Source: Marivita sp. (GTDB lineage: Bacteria; Pseudomonadota; Alphaproteobacteria; Rhodobacterales; Rhodobacteraceae). From it: a stretch of 62,278 bases of DNA. Positions within the stretch are counted from its first letter, which is position 1; each line of letters starts with the position of its first letter. Location: contig NZ_JAIPUS010000018.1 in assembly GCF_020055675.1 (NCBI RefSeq), positions 1-62,278 of the forward strand, in the 5' to 3' direction. Positions 34,567-43,272 of this stretch are shown here, one piece after another. The notes beneath the pieces were generated by a model. The model was not told the DNA's origin, made no database searches, and saw only the letters and a program-made list of their open reading frames with translations. Both the position numbers and the translations under genes were made by a program.

Positions 34567-35436
34567 ATGGCCGGAACATATGACAACCGGGATGGGATGA
34601 TCTGGATGGATGGCCAGATGCTCGACTGGCGCGACGCGAATGTCCACATCCTGACCCACGCGATGCATTATGCCAGCTCGGTCTTCGAGGGGGAACGGGC
34701 CTATGGCGGTACGATTTTCAAATCACGCGCGCATTCGGAGCGGCTGAAGCGGTCCGCGGAGATGATTGATTTCGAGATCCCCTACACCGTGGACGAGATC
34801 GAGGCGGCCAAGGCCGCTGTGATCGAGGCAAACGGGCTGTCCGATGCCTATGTCCGCGCCATTGCATGGCGCGGCGCCGGAGAGGATATGGGTGTCGCCT
34901 CCGCCCGCAACCCGGTGCGCATGGCGATTGCGACATGGGAATGGGGTGCCTATTACGGTGACGCCAAGATGAAGGGGGCCAGGCTTGACATCTCCAAGTG
35001 GAAGCGTCCCTCGCCCGAAACGATCCCCAGCCATGCCAAGGCCGCCGGTCTTTACATGATCTGCACCATGTCCAAACATGCCGCCGAGGCCAAAGGGTGC
35101 TCCGACGCGATGATGTTCGACTATCGCGGATACGTGGCCGAGGCGACGGGCGCCAACATCTTTTTCGTCAAGGACGGCGAGGTTCATACGCCCGAACCGG
35201 ATTGTTTCCTCAACGGGATCACGCGACAGACGGTGATCGGGATGCTCAAGGATCGCCAGGTCGCGGTGCACGAACGCCACATCATGCCCGAAGAGCTTGA
35301 AGGCTTCGAACAATGCTGGCTGACCGGGACCGCGGCCGAAGTCACGCCGGTCGGGCAGATCGGCGACTACAATTTCGAGGTTGGCTCTCTGACACGCGAG
35401 ATCGCTGAAAGCTACGAAAAGCTCGTCCGCAGCTGA
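34567..35436 (+). CDS. ilvE: Branched-chain amino acid aminotransferase
   Basis: A 289-residue fold-type IV PLP enzyme that transaminates leucine, isoleucine and valine. MIWMDGQMLDWRDANVHILT starts the protein; HYASSVFEGERAY near residue 36, the PLP lysine in PETIPSHAKAAGLYMICTMS near 145-163, and the phosphate-binding GYVAEATGANIFFVK near 190 follow. The ATG at 34567 has a strong AAGGAGG seven bases upstream; the 30-codon upstream extension is rejected. Followed directly by the 62-bp palindrome. Confidence 0.93.
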   Translation: MAGTYDNRDGMIWMDGQMLDWRDANVHILTHAMHYASSVFEGERAYGGTIFKSRAHSERLKRSAEMIDFEIPYTVDEIEAAKAAVIEANGLSDAYVRAIAWRGAGEDMGVASARNPVRMAIATWEWGAYYGDAKMKGARLDISKWKRPSPETIPSHAKAAGLYMICTMSKHAAEAKGCSDAMMFDYRGYVAEATGANIFFVKDGEVHTPEPDCFLNGITRQTVIGMLKDRQVAVHERHIMPEELEGFEQCWLTGTAAEVTPVGQIGDYNFEVGSLTREIAESYEKLVRS

Positions 35437-35440
35437 TCCC

Positions 35441-35502
35441 GACCCCGCGGGAAGCAAAAGGCCCTGCATGTACATGCAGGGCCTTTTGCTTCCCGCGGGG
35501 TC
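35441..35502. terminator. Perfect 62-bp palindrome, bidirectional terminator between convergent genes
   Basis: Two 31-base arms are exact reverse complements with no spacer (centre at 35471/35472, TGT|ACA). The inner part, AAAAGGCCCTGCATG and its complement ending CCTTTT, has the form of a bidirectional intrinsic terminator; the outer part extends pairing with GACCCCGCGGGAAGC. It starts five bases after the ilvE stop and ends four bases before the permease stop codon of the opposing operon. Confidence 0.85.
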
Positions 35503-35506
35503 GCCC

Positions 35507-36697
35507 TTACCCGGGCGACATGCCCCGCAGCTTTTCGGAACGACGCCGCAGTATTTCCACCGTGGTCAGCAAGCAGATCGAGATCGCCACCAGGATTGTC
35601 GCCGCCGCGAGGATCGTCGGTGAGATCTGTTCGCGCAGGCCGGTGAACATCTGCCAAGGCAGCGTCTGCAACTCGGCCGAGCCGATGAACAGGACCACGA
35701 CCACCTCGTCGAAGGAGGTGATGAAAGCGAACAGGCCGCCCGAAATCACACCGGGAAGGATCAGTGGCATCTGCACCTTGAAAAAGGTCGTGACCGGGTT
35801 CGCCCCCATATTGGCCGCCGCCCGCGTCAACGACCTGTCAAACCCGACAAGCGTGGCCGTCACGGTGATGATGACAAAGGGAATTCCCAGAACCGCGTGC
35901 GCCAGCACAATGCCCCAATACGTGCCGACAAGACCGATCTTGGAATAAAAGAAGTACATCCCCGTCGCAGAGATGATAAGCGGCACGATCATCGGCGAGA
36001 TCAGGATGGCCATGATCGCACGCCGGCCGGGAACGTGGCTTTGGCTGAGTCCGATCGCGGCCAAGGTCCCAAGCGAGACCGATATCAACGTCGCAACGGG
36101 CGCGATCATCAGGGAATTCTTGACCGCGCCGGTCCACTCCGGGTTGGTCAGAAAGTCGCGGTAATGCTTGAGGCTGTAGCCCTCCGGATCAAACCGCAGC
36201 ATTTCCGGCGTGAAGGTAAAGAAATTCTCGGCGTTGAAGGACAGCGGCATCACCACGAGGATCGGCGTGATGAGGAAGACGAAAATCGCCCCGCAGATCA
36301 CCCGGAATGCATAGTGCCAGAGCACCTGCCCACCGGTCAGATAGGGCAACAGACGCTCGCGGTAGCGCCCCAGGCCGACCCAGTAGATGAACCAGCCAAA
36401 GAACCAGCCAAAGAGCGCGCCCACGACCAGTCCCGGCGGTCCGCCCAGCAGGACACCCGCAATTGCCACGATCGCGATCATGGCCCAACGCACCGGCTTT
36501 TCCATCTCCTCGCCAAGAACTTGCATGGCAAGAAAAGCCAGTCCTGCCATCAGGACGGCGCCAGCGACAACGCCCAGCAGGCCAGAACCTTGTGCGGTCC
36601 CGATGAAGAGCCCTGCAACGGCACCGGCCAAAGCCAGAACCCCCGCGGTAAAGCCCATCGGCTTTTTTTCGATCGGTGTGAGAATCGCTTCCGACAT
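35507..36697 (-). CDS. ABC transporter permease, PotC/PotI-like, with extra N-terminal membrane segments
   Basis: A 396-residue permease. The binding-protein-dependent transport domain occupies about residues 130-390, with the EAA loop reading TRAAANMGANPVTTFFKVQM near 295. Before it, about 115 residues hold three or four extra hydrophobic segments (GFTAGVLALAGAVAGLFIG, MAGLAFLAMQV, WAMIAIVAIAGVLLGG, LVVGALFGWFFGWFIYWVG). Typical PotC is about 265 residues. Last gene of a five-gene importer operon, three bases after the partner permease. Family suggests polyamine or related cationic compounds; substrate is not proven. Confidence 0.85.
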   Translation of the reverse strand: MSEAILTPIEKKPMGFTAGVLALAGAVAGLFIGTAQGSGLLGVVAGAVLMAGLAFLAMQVLGEEMEKPVRWAMIAIVAIAGVLLGGPPGLVVGALFGWFFGWFIYWVGLGRYRERLLPYLTGGQVLWHYAFRVICGAIFVFLITPILVVMPLSFNAENFFTFTPEMLRFDPEGYSLKHYRDFLTNPEWTGAVKNSLMIAPVATLISVSLGTLAAIGLSQSHVPGRRAIMAILISPMIVPLIISATGMYFFYSKIGLVGTYWGIVLAHAVLGIPFVIITVTATLVGFDRSLTRAAANMGANPVTTFFKVQMPLILPGVISGGLFAFITSFDEVVVVLFIGSAELQTLPWQMFTGLREQISPTILAAATILVAISICLLTTVEILRRRSEKLRGMSPG

Positions 36698-36700
36698 GTC

Positions 36701-38398
36701 TCAGCCCCCCAGTTTGACGTTGTCGATGCCGACGATCCGGTCGTAGGCCCAGTAGAGCGCCAGGACCACCACGAGCAGGATCGATCCCAAGGCCGCTGCA
36801 AGCCCCCAGTTCAACGAGGTCGAAATGTGATAGGCAATCCGGTTCGAGATGAAGATACCCGAGGTGCCACCGACGATTTCCGGCGTGATGTAGTAACCGA
36901 TCGACAGGATGAACACGAGAATGGACCCGGCGCCGATGCCCGGCACCGATTGCGGGAAATAAACCCGCCAGAAAGAGGTCCAGTTGGTCGCACCCAGCGA
37001 CCTCGCCGCGCGCACATAGGAGGGCGGTATGGTCGACATCACCGAGTACATCGGCAGGATCATGAACGGCAGAAGGATATGAGTCATGGCGACGATGGTG
37101 CCGAATTGGTTGTTGATCATCACCAATCGTCCGTCATCCGCCACCATGCCCAGCCAGACCAGCACATCGTTGATCACCCCCTGCTGCTGTAGCATGACCT
37201 TCCACGCAGAAGTCCGGACAAGAAGCGAAGTCCAGAACGGCAGCAGGACAAGGATCATCAGAAGGTTGGCCCGGCTCGCCGGCAGGTTCGACAGAAGGTA
37301 GGCCACCGGATAGCCAAGCAGGATGCAACTGAAGGTGATGACCATGCTCATGAACAGGGTGCGCTGGAACAACAATCCGTAGATGCGTTCATCCTCGTCG
37401 CGCATCGCTGGACCTTCTTCGGTCTTCTGCATGTCCACGGAGTTCAGGAAATAGCCTGAGGTGTAAGCCGGGCTGTAGGTCTTGATGATTTGCCAGATCT
37501 CCGGTGTGACCCAATCTTCGTCGATTTCCTCGAACCCGTCACGAAACGAGATGGTTTCGAAATCCGGGCTGGCCACGAGATCGGCCGCGCCTTGCAGCAT
37601 GTCGGACCGCGGGCCGGAATACCCTGAAACATCACCCTCGGACAAATCCTGGTAAAGCGCCGTATGCACAACGGACCAGGGTTCTTCTTCCAGAGGGCTT
37701 TCCTCTTCCTCGTTCTGCATGAACCGCGCGAAATTTTCGTACGTGGTGGCGGTACGCGGCAAGATATCTGCAATGCCGGAGCGCAGTTCAAAGGCGGGCA
37801 TCCGGCTTTCGCCATCCCAGCCTTCCTGTGCCGAGATCCAGTCCGGATCGCCCATCAGCTCGGCCCAGGGCCGTGCCTCGTCCCAGTTTTCGTCAAGGTC
37901 CTCGAATTGATCGAGATAGACCTCACCGATGTCGTCAACACCCCTGCCCGCCTTGCGGAACATCGAAGATGCACCGGTCATTTCATAGTTTAGCCGCGAC
38001 CCAAGCCGCGTGTGCATCTTGTTCTCGGCCGCGTAGAAAATGTCGTAGTAGGCCGCCTCGAACACGTCATCTCCGGGCGCCTCTTCGGAGGCGGCGTCGT
38101 AGTCGGTCAGCGCGGTGACGGTGCGGGGCAGAGTTTCCCCGACGATCTGGTTCTCGACCGAGCGGAACAGCATGTCGCCGATCGGCGCGATAAAGCTGAT
38201 CAGGACAAAAATCAAAAGCGGCGCAATCAGCGCAAGCGCCCGAAGTTTCTGTGCCCGCAACGCGCGGTTCAGAGATTGTTTGAGCGGTTTGCCATCGGCG
38301 GCAAGGACCGGCCCGTCATCCGCCTTGTCCGCGGCGCGCAGGGCGTTGTCCGGCGTCGGGCCAGTGATCTTGTCTGGTTCTGATGCTGCGTCCGTCAT
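36701..38398 (-). CDS. ABC transporter permease, PotB-like, with large extracytoplasmic insertion
   Basis: A 565-residue permease. One transmembrane helix at about 55-75 (LIAPLLIFVLISFIAPIGDM) is followed by roughly 260 residues of acidic, soluble sequence (for example ENEEEESPLEEEPW-like stretch) before the five-helix transport domain from about 345. The EAA loop is YVRAARSLGATNWTSFWRVY near 475. Typical PotB is about 285 residues, so the insert between helices 1 and 2 doubles it and would be periplasmic. The gene sits three bases after DUF1330 and three before the partner permease. Confidence 0.85.
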   Translation of the reverse strand: MTDAASEPDKITGPTPDNALRAADKADDGPVLAADGKPLKQSLNRALRAQKLRALALIAPLLIFVLISFIAPIGDMLFRSVENQIVGETLPRTVTALTDYDAASEEAPGDDVFEAAYYDIFYAAENKMHTRLGSRLNYEMTGASSMFRKAGRGVDDIGEVYLDQFEDLDENWDEARPWAELMGDPDWISAQEGWDGESRMPAFELRSGIADILPRTATTYENFARFMQNEEEESPLEEEPWSVVHTALYQDLSEGDVSGYSGPRSDMLQGAADLVASPDFETISFRDGFEEIDEDWVTPEIWQIIKTYSPAYTSGYFLNSVDMQKTEEGPAMRDEDERIYGLLFQRTLFMSMVITFSCILLGYPVAYLLSNLPASRANLLMILVLLPFWTSLLVRTSAWKVMLQQQGVINDVLVWLGMVADDGRLVMINNQFGTIVAMTHILLPFMILPMYSVMSTIPPSYVRAARSLGATNWTSFWRVYFPQSVPGIGAGSILVFILSIGYYITPEIVGGTSGIFISNRIAYHISTSLNWGLAAALGSILLVVVLALYWAYDRIVGIDNVKLGG

Positions 38399-38401
38399 GG
38401 C

Positions 38402-38689
38402 TCAGGTGCCCTCGACTAGAATGATTGTGCTGGTTGCCGTGCAACGGCGGATCTCTGCGACCTCTTGATAGCCGGGATCGTGATACGCGCGCTTCGCTGC
38501 GTCGAAATCGTCGAATTCAATGACAACATGCCGGTCTTCGCTGTCGCCTTCCATCGTCTCGGACCGGCCGCCCCGAACGATGAACCGCCCGCCAAAGCTC
38601 TCGAGGATCGGCGTATCCCGCTCGATATATTCCTTGTAGGCCTCGGGATCGCTCACAGTGATGTGGCCGATGATATAGCCCTTGGGCAT
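38402..38689 (-). CDS. DUF1330 family protein
   Basis: A 95-residue small alpha/beta-barrel (dimeric ferredoxin-like) protein. The family pattern is clear: GYIIGHITVSDPEAYKEYI near residue 4, RFIVRGGRSETMEG near 35, VIEFDDFDAAKRAYHDPGYQ near 56. The start at 38689 matches the family N-terminus; 24 upstream codons are rejected. DUF1330 proteins have no established reaction. It lies inside the ABC importer operon between the binding-protein and permease genes, so it may process or sense the imported compound. Confidence 0.87.
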   Translation of the reverse strand: MPKGYIIGHITVSDPEAYKEYIERDTPILESFGGRFIVRGGRSETMEGDSEDRHVVIEFDDFDAAKRAYHDPGYQEVAEIRRCTATSTIILVEGT

Positions 38690-38779
38690 GGCGCTGTCCT
38701 TTTTGCCGGGGCGGGCTGGATGGCCCACCCCTGTCTTTGAAGGATGGGCAAATCTGCCCACCCCAAGCCCAATCCGGGC

Positions 38780-39892
38780 TTATCGTGCGAGCCACGCCTG
38801 GAACTTCGCGTCGATGTCGTCGCGATAGTCGGCCCAGAACTCGTAATTGTAGACGAAGATGTTCCCCGAATTATCGGGTGCGGTCGGCATGTGTTGCCCC
38901 ATGGCGATGCCCAGCTCGGCATGATCACCCACGAGCGGCGCCGAACTTTCACGGGCCGGCCCGTAAGAGATATACGCCGCCTGGTCCGCCAGACGCTGCG
39001 TGTCGGTGGCGAAACGGACAAAGTCCTGCACCCGTGCCAGACGATCATCGGGCAGATCATCGGGGATGATCCAGCCGTCGAGGTCAAAGACCTGTGCGTC
39101 CCACATCATGCCAACCGGCTGGTCCTGCTCTTCGATCACGCTGAACAGACGACCGTTATAGGTCGAACCCATGAAGATCTCGCCATCCGCCAGAAGCTGC
39201 GGCGTGTCCGCACCGGCAGACCACCAGATCACCTCGTCCTTGATCGTGTCGAGCTTGGCAAGCGCCTGGTCCTGGCCTTCACTGGTTTCCAGAACGTCGT
39301 AGACGTCGTCCTTGGCGACGCCGTCACATAGCAGAGCCCATTCCATGTTGTTGATCGGGCGCTGTTCCAGCGACCGCTTGCCCGGATAGGTCTCCAGGTC
39401 GAAGACCGAGCAGATATCGGACGGCGGTTCCACGCCCTCGGGCACCATGTCCGTGCGATAGCCGAAGGTCGTGGAGTACACGATCTGCGGGATAAAGCAG
39501 TCAGACACGATAAGGTCGCCGAAGTCGTCGCTTGCATCGGTCCCATCAGGGGCCGGCTTCAGCAATTCGTCATGGTCGACTTCCATCGCCAGACCTTCGT
39601 CGCACAGACGGATCGCGTCGGACGCGACCACGTCCACGAGGTCCCATGTGACGTTGCCCGCTTCGTTCATCGCGCGCAACTTTGCCACAGCTTCGTTGGA
39701 ACTCTCGTCCCAGGACGCGCTGACATCCGGGTTCATTTCCAGGTAGGGCTCAAGGTACGCCTTCTGCTGGCTGTTCTGATATGCGCCACCCCAGCTGACA
39801 AGCGTCATGCTGTCTGCCATGTCCTGAGCAGTCGCACCAGAGGCGGCAACGGTGAGTGCGCTGGTCGCCAGAAGTGTTTTCGTCAGTTTCAT
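38780..39892 (-). CDS. ABC transporter substrate-binding protein, PotD/PotF family
   Basis: A 370-residue periplasmic protein with signal peptide MKLTKTLLATSALTVAASG (cleavage near ATAQD). The mature part opens SMTLVSWGGAYQNSQQKAYL, the usual start of extracellular polyamine/opine-type binding proteins, and continues with YNGRLFSVIEEQ and YISYGPARESS. It is separated from the ATPase gene by 113 bases containing a hairpin and from DUF1330 by 90 bases. Likely ligand is a polyamine-like or small cationic/zwitterionic molecule. Confidence 0.88.
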   Translation of the reverse strand: MKLTKTLLATSALTVAASGATAQDMADSMTLVSWGGAYQNSQQKAYLEPYLEMNPDVSASWDESSNEAVAKLRAMNEAGNVTWDLVDVVASDAIRLCDEGLAMEVDHDELLKPAPDGTDASDDFGDLIVSDCFIPQIVYSTTFGYRTDMVPEGVEPPSDICSVFDLETYPGKRSLEQRPINNMEWALLCDGVAKDDVYDVLETSEGQDQALAKLDTIKDEVIWWSAGADTPQLLADGEIFMGSTYNGRLFSVIEEQDQPVGMMWDAQVFDLDGWIIPDDLPDDRLARVQDFVRFATDTQRLADQAAYISYGPARESSAPLVGDHAELGIAMGQHMPTAPDNSGNIFVYNYEFWADYRDDIDAKFQAWLAR

Positions 39893-39964
39893 TCATATTC
39901 TCCCGTTTCGGTCCGCTTATAGAAAGCGGCATTGGCTGTCGGACCGACCAACCAACACCTCTAA

Positions 39965-39998
39965 TGTCGCGGGGAGCGCTGAGCGCGTCTCCGCGACA
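39965..39998 (-). other. Intercistronic hairpin between ATPase and binding-protein genes
   Basis: TGTCGCGG at 39965-39972 pairs with CCGCGACA at 39991-39998, extended by partial pairing inside. No T-run follows on the minus strand. Such stems after the first gene of importer operons can stabilise the downstream binding-protein mRNA or cause partial termination, giving unequal subunit levels. Confidence 0.55.
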
Positions 39999-40005
39999 CG
40001 TAAAC

Positions 40006-41136
40006 TCAGTTTGTTGCATCCAGCGCGCGGCAGTCTTCGGGCAGCCACCCGATTTCGATCTGCGTGCCGGGCGTCAAACGTTCCTGGTCCGGAGCGTTCC
40101 GCGTCTTGATGACAAACTCGTCATTGCCGGCCACCTTGAGACGCGTTCGGAAAATATCACCCATGTAGATGAATTCGAGCACATCCGCCTTGAGCGTATG
40201 CGCCCCTTCCTGGAGGCGATCCTTGTTGATCTCGACGCGTTCGGGGCGGATCGACACGCGCGTGCGCTCGCCAACCTTGCTGACATTGACCGGGACCGCG
40301 TCGATCAGCCCGCCATCATCAAGCTCCACCAGGCAGGTGTCGCCCTTGATCTCGCGGATCGTGCCATCCAGCGTGTTATTTTCACCGATGAACTGCGCCA
40401 CAAAGCTGTTCTCGGGTCGCTCGTAAAGCTCATCCGGTGAGGCCAGCTGCTGGATCTTGCCATCATCGAACACCGCAACACGATCCGACATGGTCAGCGC
40501 CTCGGTCTGGTCATGGGTCACATAGACCACTGTGATGCCAAGACGGTGCGCAAGATCGGTGATCTCGAACTGCATCTTTTCGCGCAATTGCTTGTCCAGA
40601 GCGCCCAATGGCTCGTCCATGAGAACCAACTCGGGCTCGAACACCAGGGCGCGGGCCAACGCGATGCGCTGTTGCTGCCCCCCCGACAATTGTGCCGGGC
40701 GCCGTCCGCCGAAATCTCCCATCTCGACCATATCCAGCGCGCGCTTCACTTTCGCTTCGCGGTCGGATTTGCCAATGCTCCGCACTTCAAGTGGGAAGCT
40801 CAGGTTCTCGGCGATCGTCATGTGGGGGAACAAGGCGTAGTTCTGGAACACCATCCCGATACCGCGCTTGTGCGGCGGAATGTTGTTGATCGCCTTGCCA
40901 TCCAGCCGGATGTCCCCGTGGGTTGCGGTTTCAAACCCGGCCAACATCATGAGGCAGGTGGTCTTGCCTGACCCCGATGGCCCGAGCATCGTAAGAAACT
41001 CGCCCTTCGGCATGGTGAGGTTAAGGTCTTTCACGACGAGCTGAAGGCCATCGTAACTTTTCTGCACTCGATCAAATTCGACGAACGCGTCTTTCTGCGA
41101 CGAGTCGGGCAAAAACGAACTCCCTGTTGTGTTCAC
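40006..41136 (-). CDS. ABC transporter ATPase, PotA-like
   Basis: A 376-residue importer ATPase. Walker A GPSGSGKTTCLMMLAG near residue 53, Q-loop MVFQNYALFPHM, signature LSGGQQQRIALARAL near 148, Walker B LVLMDEPLGALD near 170, H-loop VTHDQTEAL. The C-terminal 120 residues form the TOBE regulatory domain (ENTLDGTIREIKGD onward). The start is a GTG at 41136 with GGAG seven bases upstream. First gene of the operon ATPase - binding protein - DUF1330 - permease - permease. Confidence 0.92.
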   Translation of the reverse strand: MNTTGSSFLPDSSQKDAFVEFDRVQKSYDGLQLVVKDLNLTMPKGEFLTMLGPSGSGKTTCLMMLAGFETATHGDIRLDGKAINNIPPHKRGIGMVFQNYALFPHMTIAENLSFPLEVRSIGKSDREAKVKRALDMVEMGDFGGRRPAQLSGGQQQRIALARALVFEPELVLMDEPLGALDKQLREKMQFEITDLAHRLGITVVYVTHDQTEALTMSDRVAVFDDGKIQQLASPDELYERPENSFVAQFIGENNTLDGTIREIKGDTCLVELDDGGLIDAVPVNVSKVGERTRVSIRPERVEINKDRLQEGAHTLKADVLEFIYMGDIFRTRLKVAGNDEFVIKTRNAPDQERLTPGTQIEIGWLPEDCRALDATN

Positions 41137-41568
41137 GGATTGGCTCCGTTTGTTTCAACAGAATAAATCGCGTTGAGGATGACATTGCAACAACGTCGTT
41201 CACATTTTGACGTTTTGCCCATCCTTGCGGGACATATGACCAATTTCTGACCGCTCTTGCCGGAAGATTGCCCGCGAGACGCTCAGATTAAGGAAATCTG
41301 CTCCAAGAGGTTTGAATTGTTTACGAGGTAAATACACAAAGATACAGCGCTCGAATGACGCCGTCCACCATTTGAAGCTGACAAATACTGCGATTCGAGG
41401 AGTGCTGAATTGACTGTAAGTTGCGCTGGGTCGGCCGCATAAAAATGCTCGATGAGCACACGCTCGAACGCATCATGACAACCGTTCTTCTTGACCTTGG
41501 CAAACCGTTCGCGTCAGGTAAGCACCCAAGTGGGCACTGCCTGCACATCACCAAAGAGGACCGCAGAT
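41137..41568. promoter_or_regulatory. Intergenic region upstream of the importer operon and the sulfotransferase
   Basis: More than 400 bases without a confident gene. For the importer operon a weak minus-strand promoter can be drawn: TTGCAA (complement of 41185-41190) and TTATTC (complement of 41161-41166). The remainder is more AT-rich than the flanks, with no clear repeat. The open frame of the sulfotransferase extends to a TTG at 41491, but that part lacks similarity. Confidence 0.35.
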
Positions 41569-42477
41569 TTGACCCACAAGCTGATCGAGAAATTGCGCGA
41601 CCAGCTTGGTCGACCTGCACCTGAACCAGCCGCCCCCGCCTCGTTCAAGAGAGCCCTTGAAGATTTCAGTCACATCCCTTCGCCGCTAAAACGCCCGCCC
41701 ACCTGTCAGGCCATGATGATCGATGACTGCAGGATTATATACCTTCCGATCGCCAAGAACGCCTGTTCATCCCTGAAGCGCACTATTGCCGAGTTGGGTG
41801 GCGTGATCCCGGCAAAAGGCGAGGACATCCATCATAAGCTCGATTCCGAGCACACAGGACTTCAGTTCGAGGATCGGTCCGATCACGAAATTAGGGCCGC
41901 TTTATCGGACACCGATTGGATGCGATTTGTTGTTTTGCGCGATCCACTTGACAGGCTTGTCAGCGTGTTTGTCGAAAAATTCGTTCTGAACAGGAATATT
42001 CCCGCGCAAGCCCCCACGATCGGCCCGGTCTACCAGGCGGTCCTACTGAAAGAGACCATCACGCCCGAGGACTTCGACCGGGGCCTCACCTTCCGTGAAT
42101 TCGCGGAATATATTCTCTCCGAAGAACCGGCACGCCTGAATGGCCACTGGCGCCCACAATCGGCATACCTTGATCACATTCCCTTCACCCATGTCTACGA
42201 CGTCAATCGCCTCGACCTTCTTGCGCGTGATCTGCGGGCGCATCTTGGCCGCGACATCGCTCTGCCAAGGATGAACGTGTCCCGTGAAAAGAGCAACGAG
42301 CTGATCTACCACAAATGGGCGCCCGACGCCCGACCAGCCGATCTTCCGACCCCGAAGAAACTCAGCGTGGAAAGTTTCCTGCCAGACGGTCTGCATCGCA
42401 AGCTCATCGAGTACTACGCCACTGATCTGACCCTGCATCGCCTGGCCCAAAGGCCCGACGAGGCACATCCAGCCTGA
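41569..42477 (+). CDS. Sulfotransferase family protein (carbohydrate-type, Sulfotransfer_2)
   Basis: A 302-residue enzyme expected to move sulfate from PAPS to a sugar hydroxyl. The 5'-phosphosulfate-binding segment is IIYLPIAKNACSSLKRTIAE near residue 56 and the 3'-phosphate segment FVVLRDPLDRLVSVFVEKF near 121. No ATG suits: a TTG at 41569 is preferred because AGAGGA lies eight bases upstream; another TTG at 41491 extends the frame. The next genes encode KpsT- and KpsE-like capsule exporter parts, so the acceptor may be a surface polysaccharide. Confidence 0.8.
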   Translation: MTHKLIEKLRDQLGRPAPEPAAPASFKRALEDFSHIPSPLKRPPTCQAMMIDDCRIIYLPIAKNACSSLKRTIAELGGVIPAKGEDIHHKLDSEHTGLQFEDRSDHEIRAALSDTDWMRFVVLRDPLDRLVSVFVEKFVLNRNIPAQAPTIGPVYQAVLLKETITPEDFDRGLTFREFAEYILSEEPARLNGHWRPQSAYLDHIPFTHVYDVNRLDLLARDLRAHLGRDIALPRMNVSREKSNELIYHKWAPDARPADLPTPKKLSVESFLPDGLHRKLIEYYATDLTLHRLAQRPDEAHPA

Positions 42478-42612
42478 AGCCGGATGCCCCCGCGATCTGA
42501 AAACAATACCGCCTTGTTGCTAAAGATTGGCCACAATCCAGTCAAAGTCGACATCTAAACCCTTCGGAAACCATACCGTGCAATGCCTGTACGGATATGA
42601 AGCGGGGTTTTG

Positions 42613-43272
42613 ATGCTGGAATTCGACACTGTCAGCAAATCGTTCTGGACGGGGTCACACCGCAAGGTGATCCTCGACCGGGCGTCGTTTCGTGTCGAAC
42701 TGGGCGTCTCCCTGGGAATCCTCGCCCCGAACGGTACCGGCAAGACCACGCTTATCAAGATGATGGCGGGTCTGGAAAAGCCTGATGAGGGCGAGATCCG
42801 CAAGACCAGCCGCGTGTCCTTTCCGCTTGGCTTCATGGGCGGCGTTGTCACCCGACACTCGGCGATGGAAAACTCCCGGTTCATTGCCCGGCTTTACGGC
42901 ATCGACCCCGATTATGTAGAGGCGTTTTGCCGGTGGCTCTGCGATCTCGGCGAATATTTCGATCAGCCCTTGGGCACCTACTCATCGGGTATGCGCGCCC
43001 GGTTCACATTCGCGCTGATGCTGGCGCTGGATTTCGACATCTACCTCGTCGACGAAGGGATGCCGACCTACACGGATGTAGAATTCAACCGCAAGGCGGG
43101 TGACATCCTCGCCGAACGGCTACGCACCACCACAATGATCATCGTGTCACACCAACCCGAAACTCTGGCCCGGTTTGCCAGCAAGGCCGGCGTTCTCATG
43201 GACGGTCAGTTGCACATGTTCGACACCTTGGAAGAAGCGAAAATGCTCTATGACTACGAAACCCAAGGCTAA
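42613..43272 (+). CDS. Capsular polysaccharide export ATPase, KpsT/CtrD/Wzt type
   Basis: A 219-residue ABC ATPase. Walker A is LGILAPNGTGKTTLIKMM near residue 35, with Pro-Asn in place of the usual Arg-Asn of KpsT. GFMGGVVTRHSAMENSRF is the family-specific region near 75, the signature is TYSSGMRARFTFALML near 125, and LVDEGMPTYTD is the Walker B region. It is shorter than Wzt with a carbohydrate domain, so capsule-type. The partner permease (KpsM) is not found in the window. The ribosome-binding site is weak (GGGG). Confidence 0.87.
   Translation: MLEFDTVSKSFWTGSHRKVILDRASFRVELGVSLGILAPNGTGKTTLIKMMAGLEKPDEGEIRKTSRVSFPLGFMGGVVTRHSAMENSRFIARLYGIDPDYVEAFCRWLCDLGEYFDQPLGTYSSGMRARFTFALMLALDFDIYLVDEGMPTYTDVEFNRKAGDILAERLRTTTMIIVSHQPETLARFASKAGVLMDGQLHMFDTLEEAKMLYDYETQG

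Noticed and set aside
35897-37192. Plus-strand 431-codon frame opposite the permease genes
   Set aside because: Low-complexity, His/Arg/Asp-rich translation typical of antisense shadows; the opposite strand encodes clear permeases.
35507-41136. Naming the importer a putrescine/spermidine transporter
   Set aside because: The family includes transporters for opines, choline-like and other cationic compounds. No ligand-binding residues can be read with confidence.
41491-41568. Longer sulfotransferase start at a TTG
   Set aside because: The extra 26 residues resemble nothing, while a TTG at 41569 has a well-placed AGAGGA. Both remain possible.
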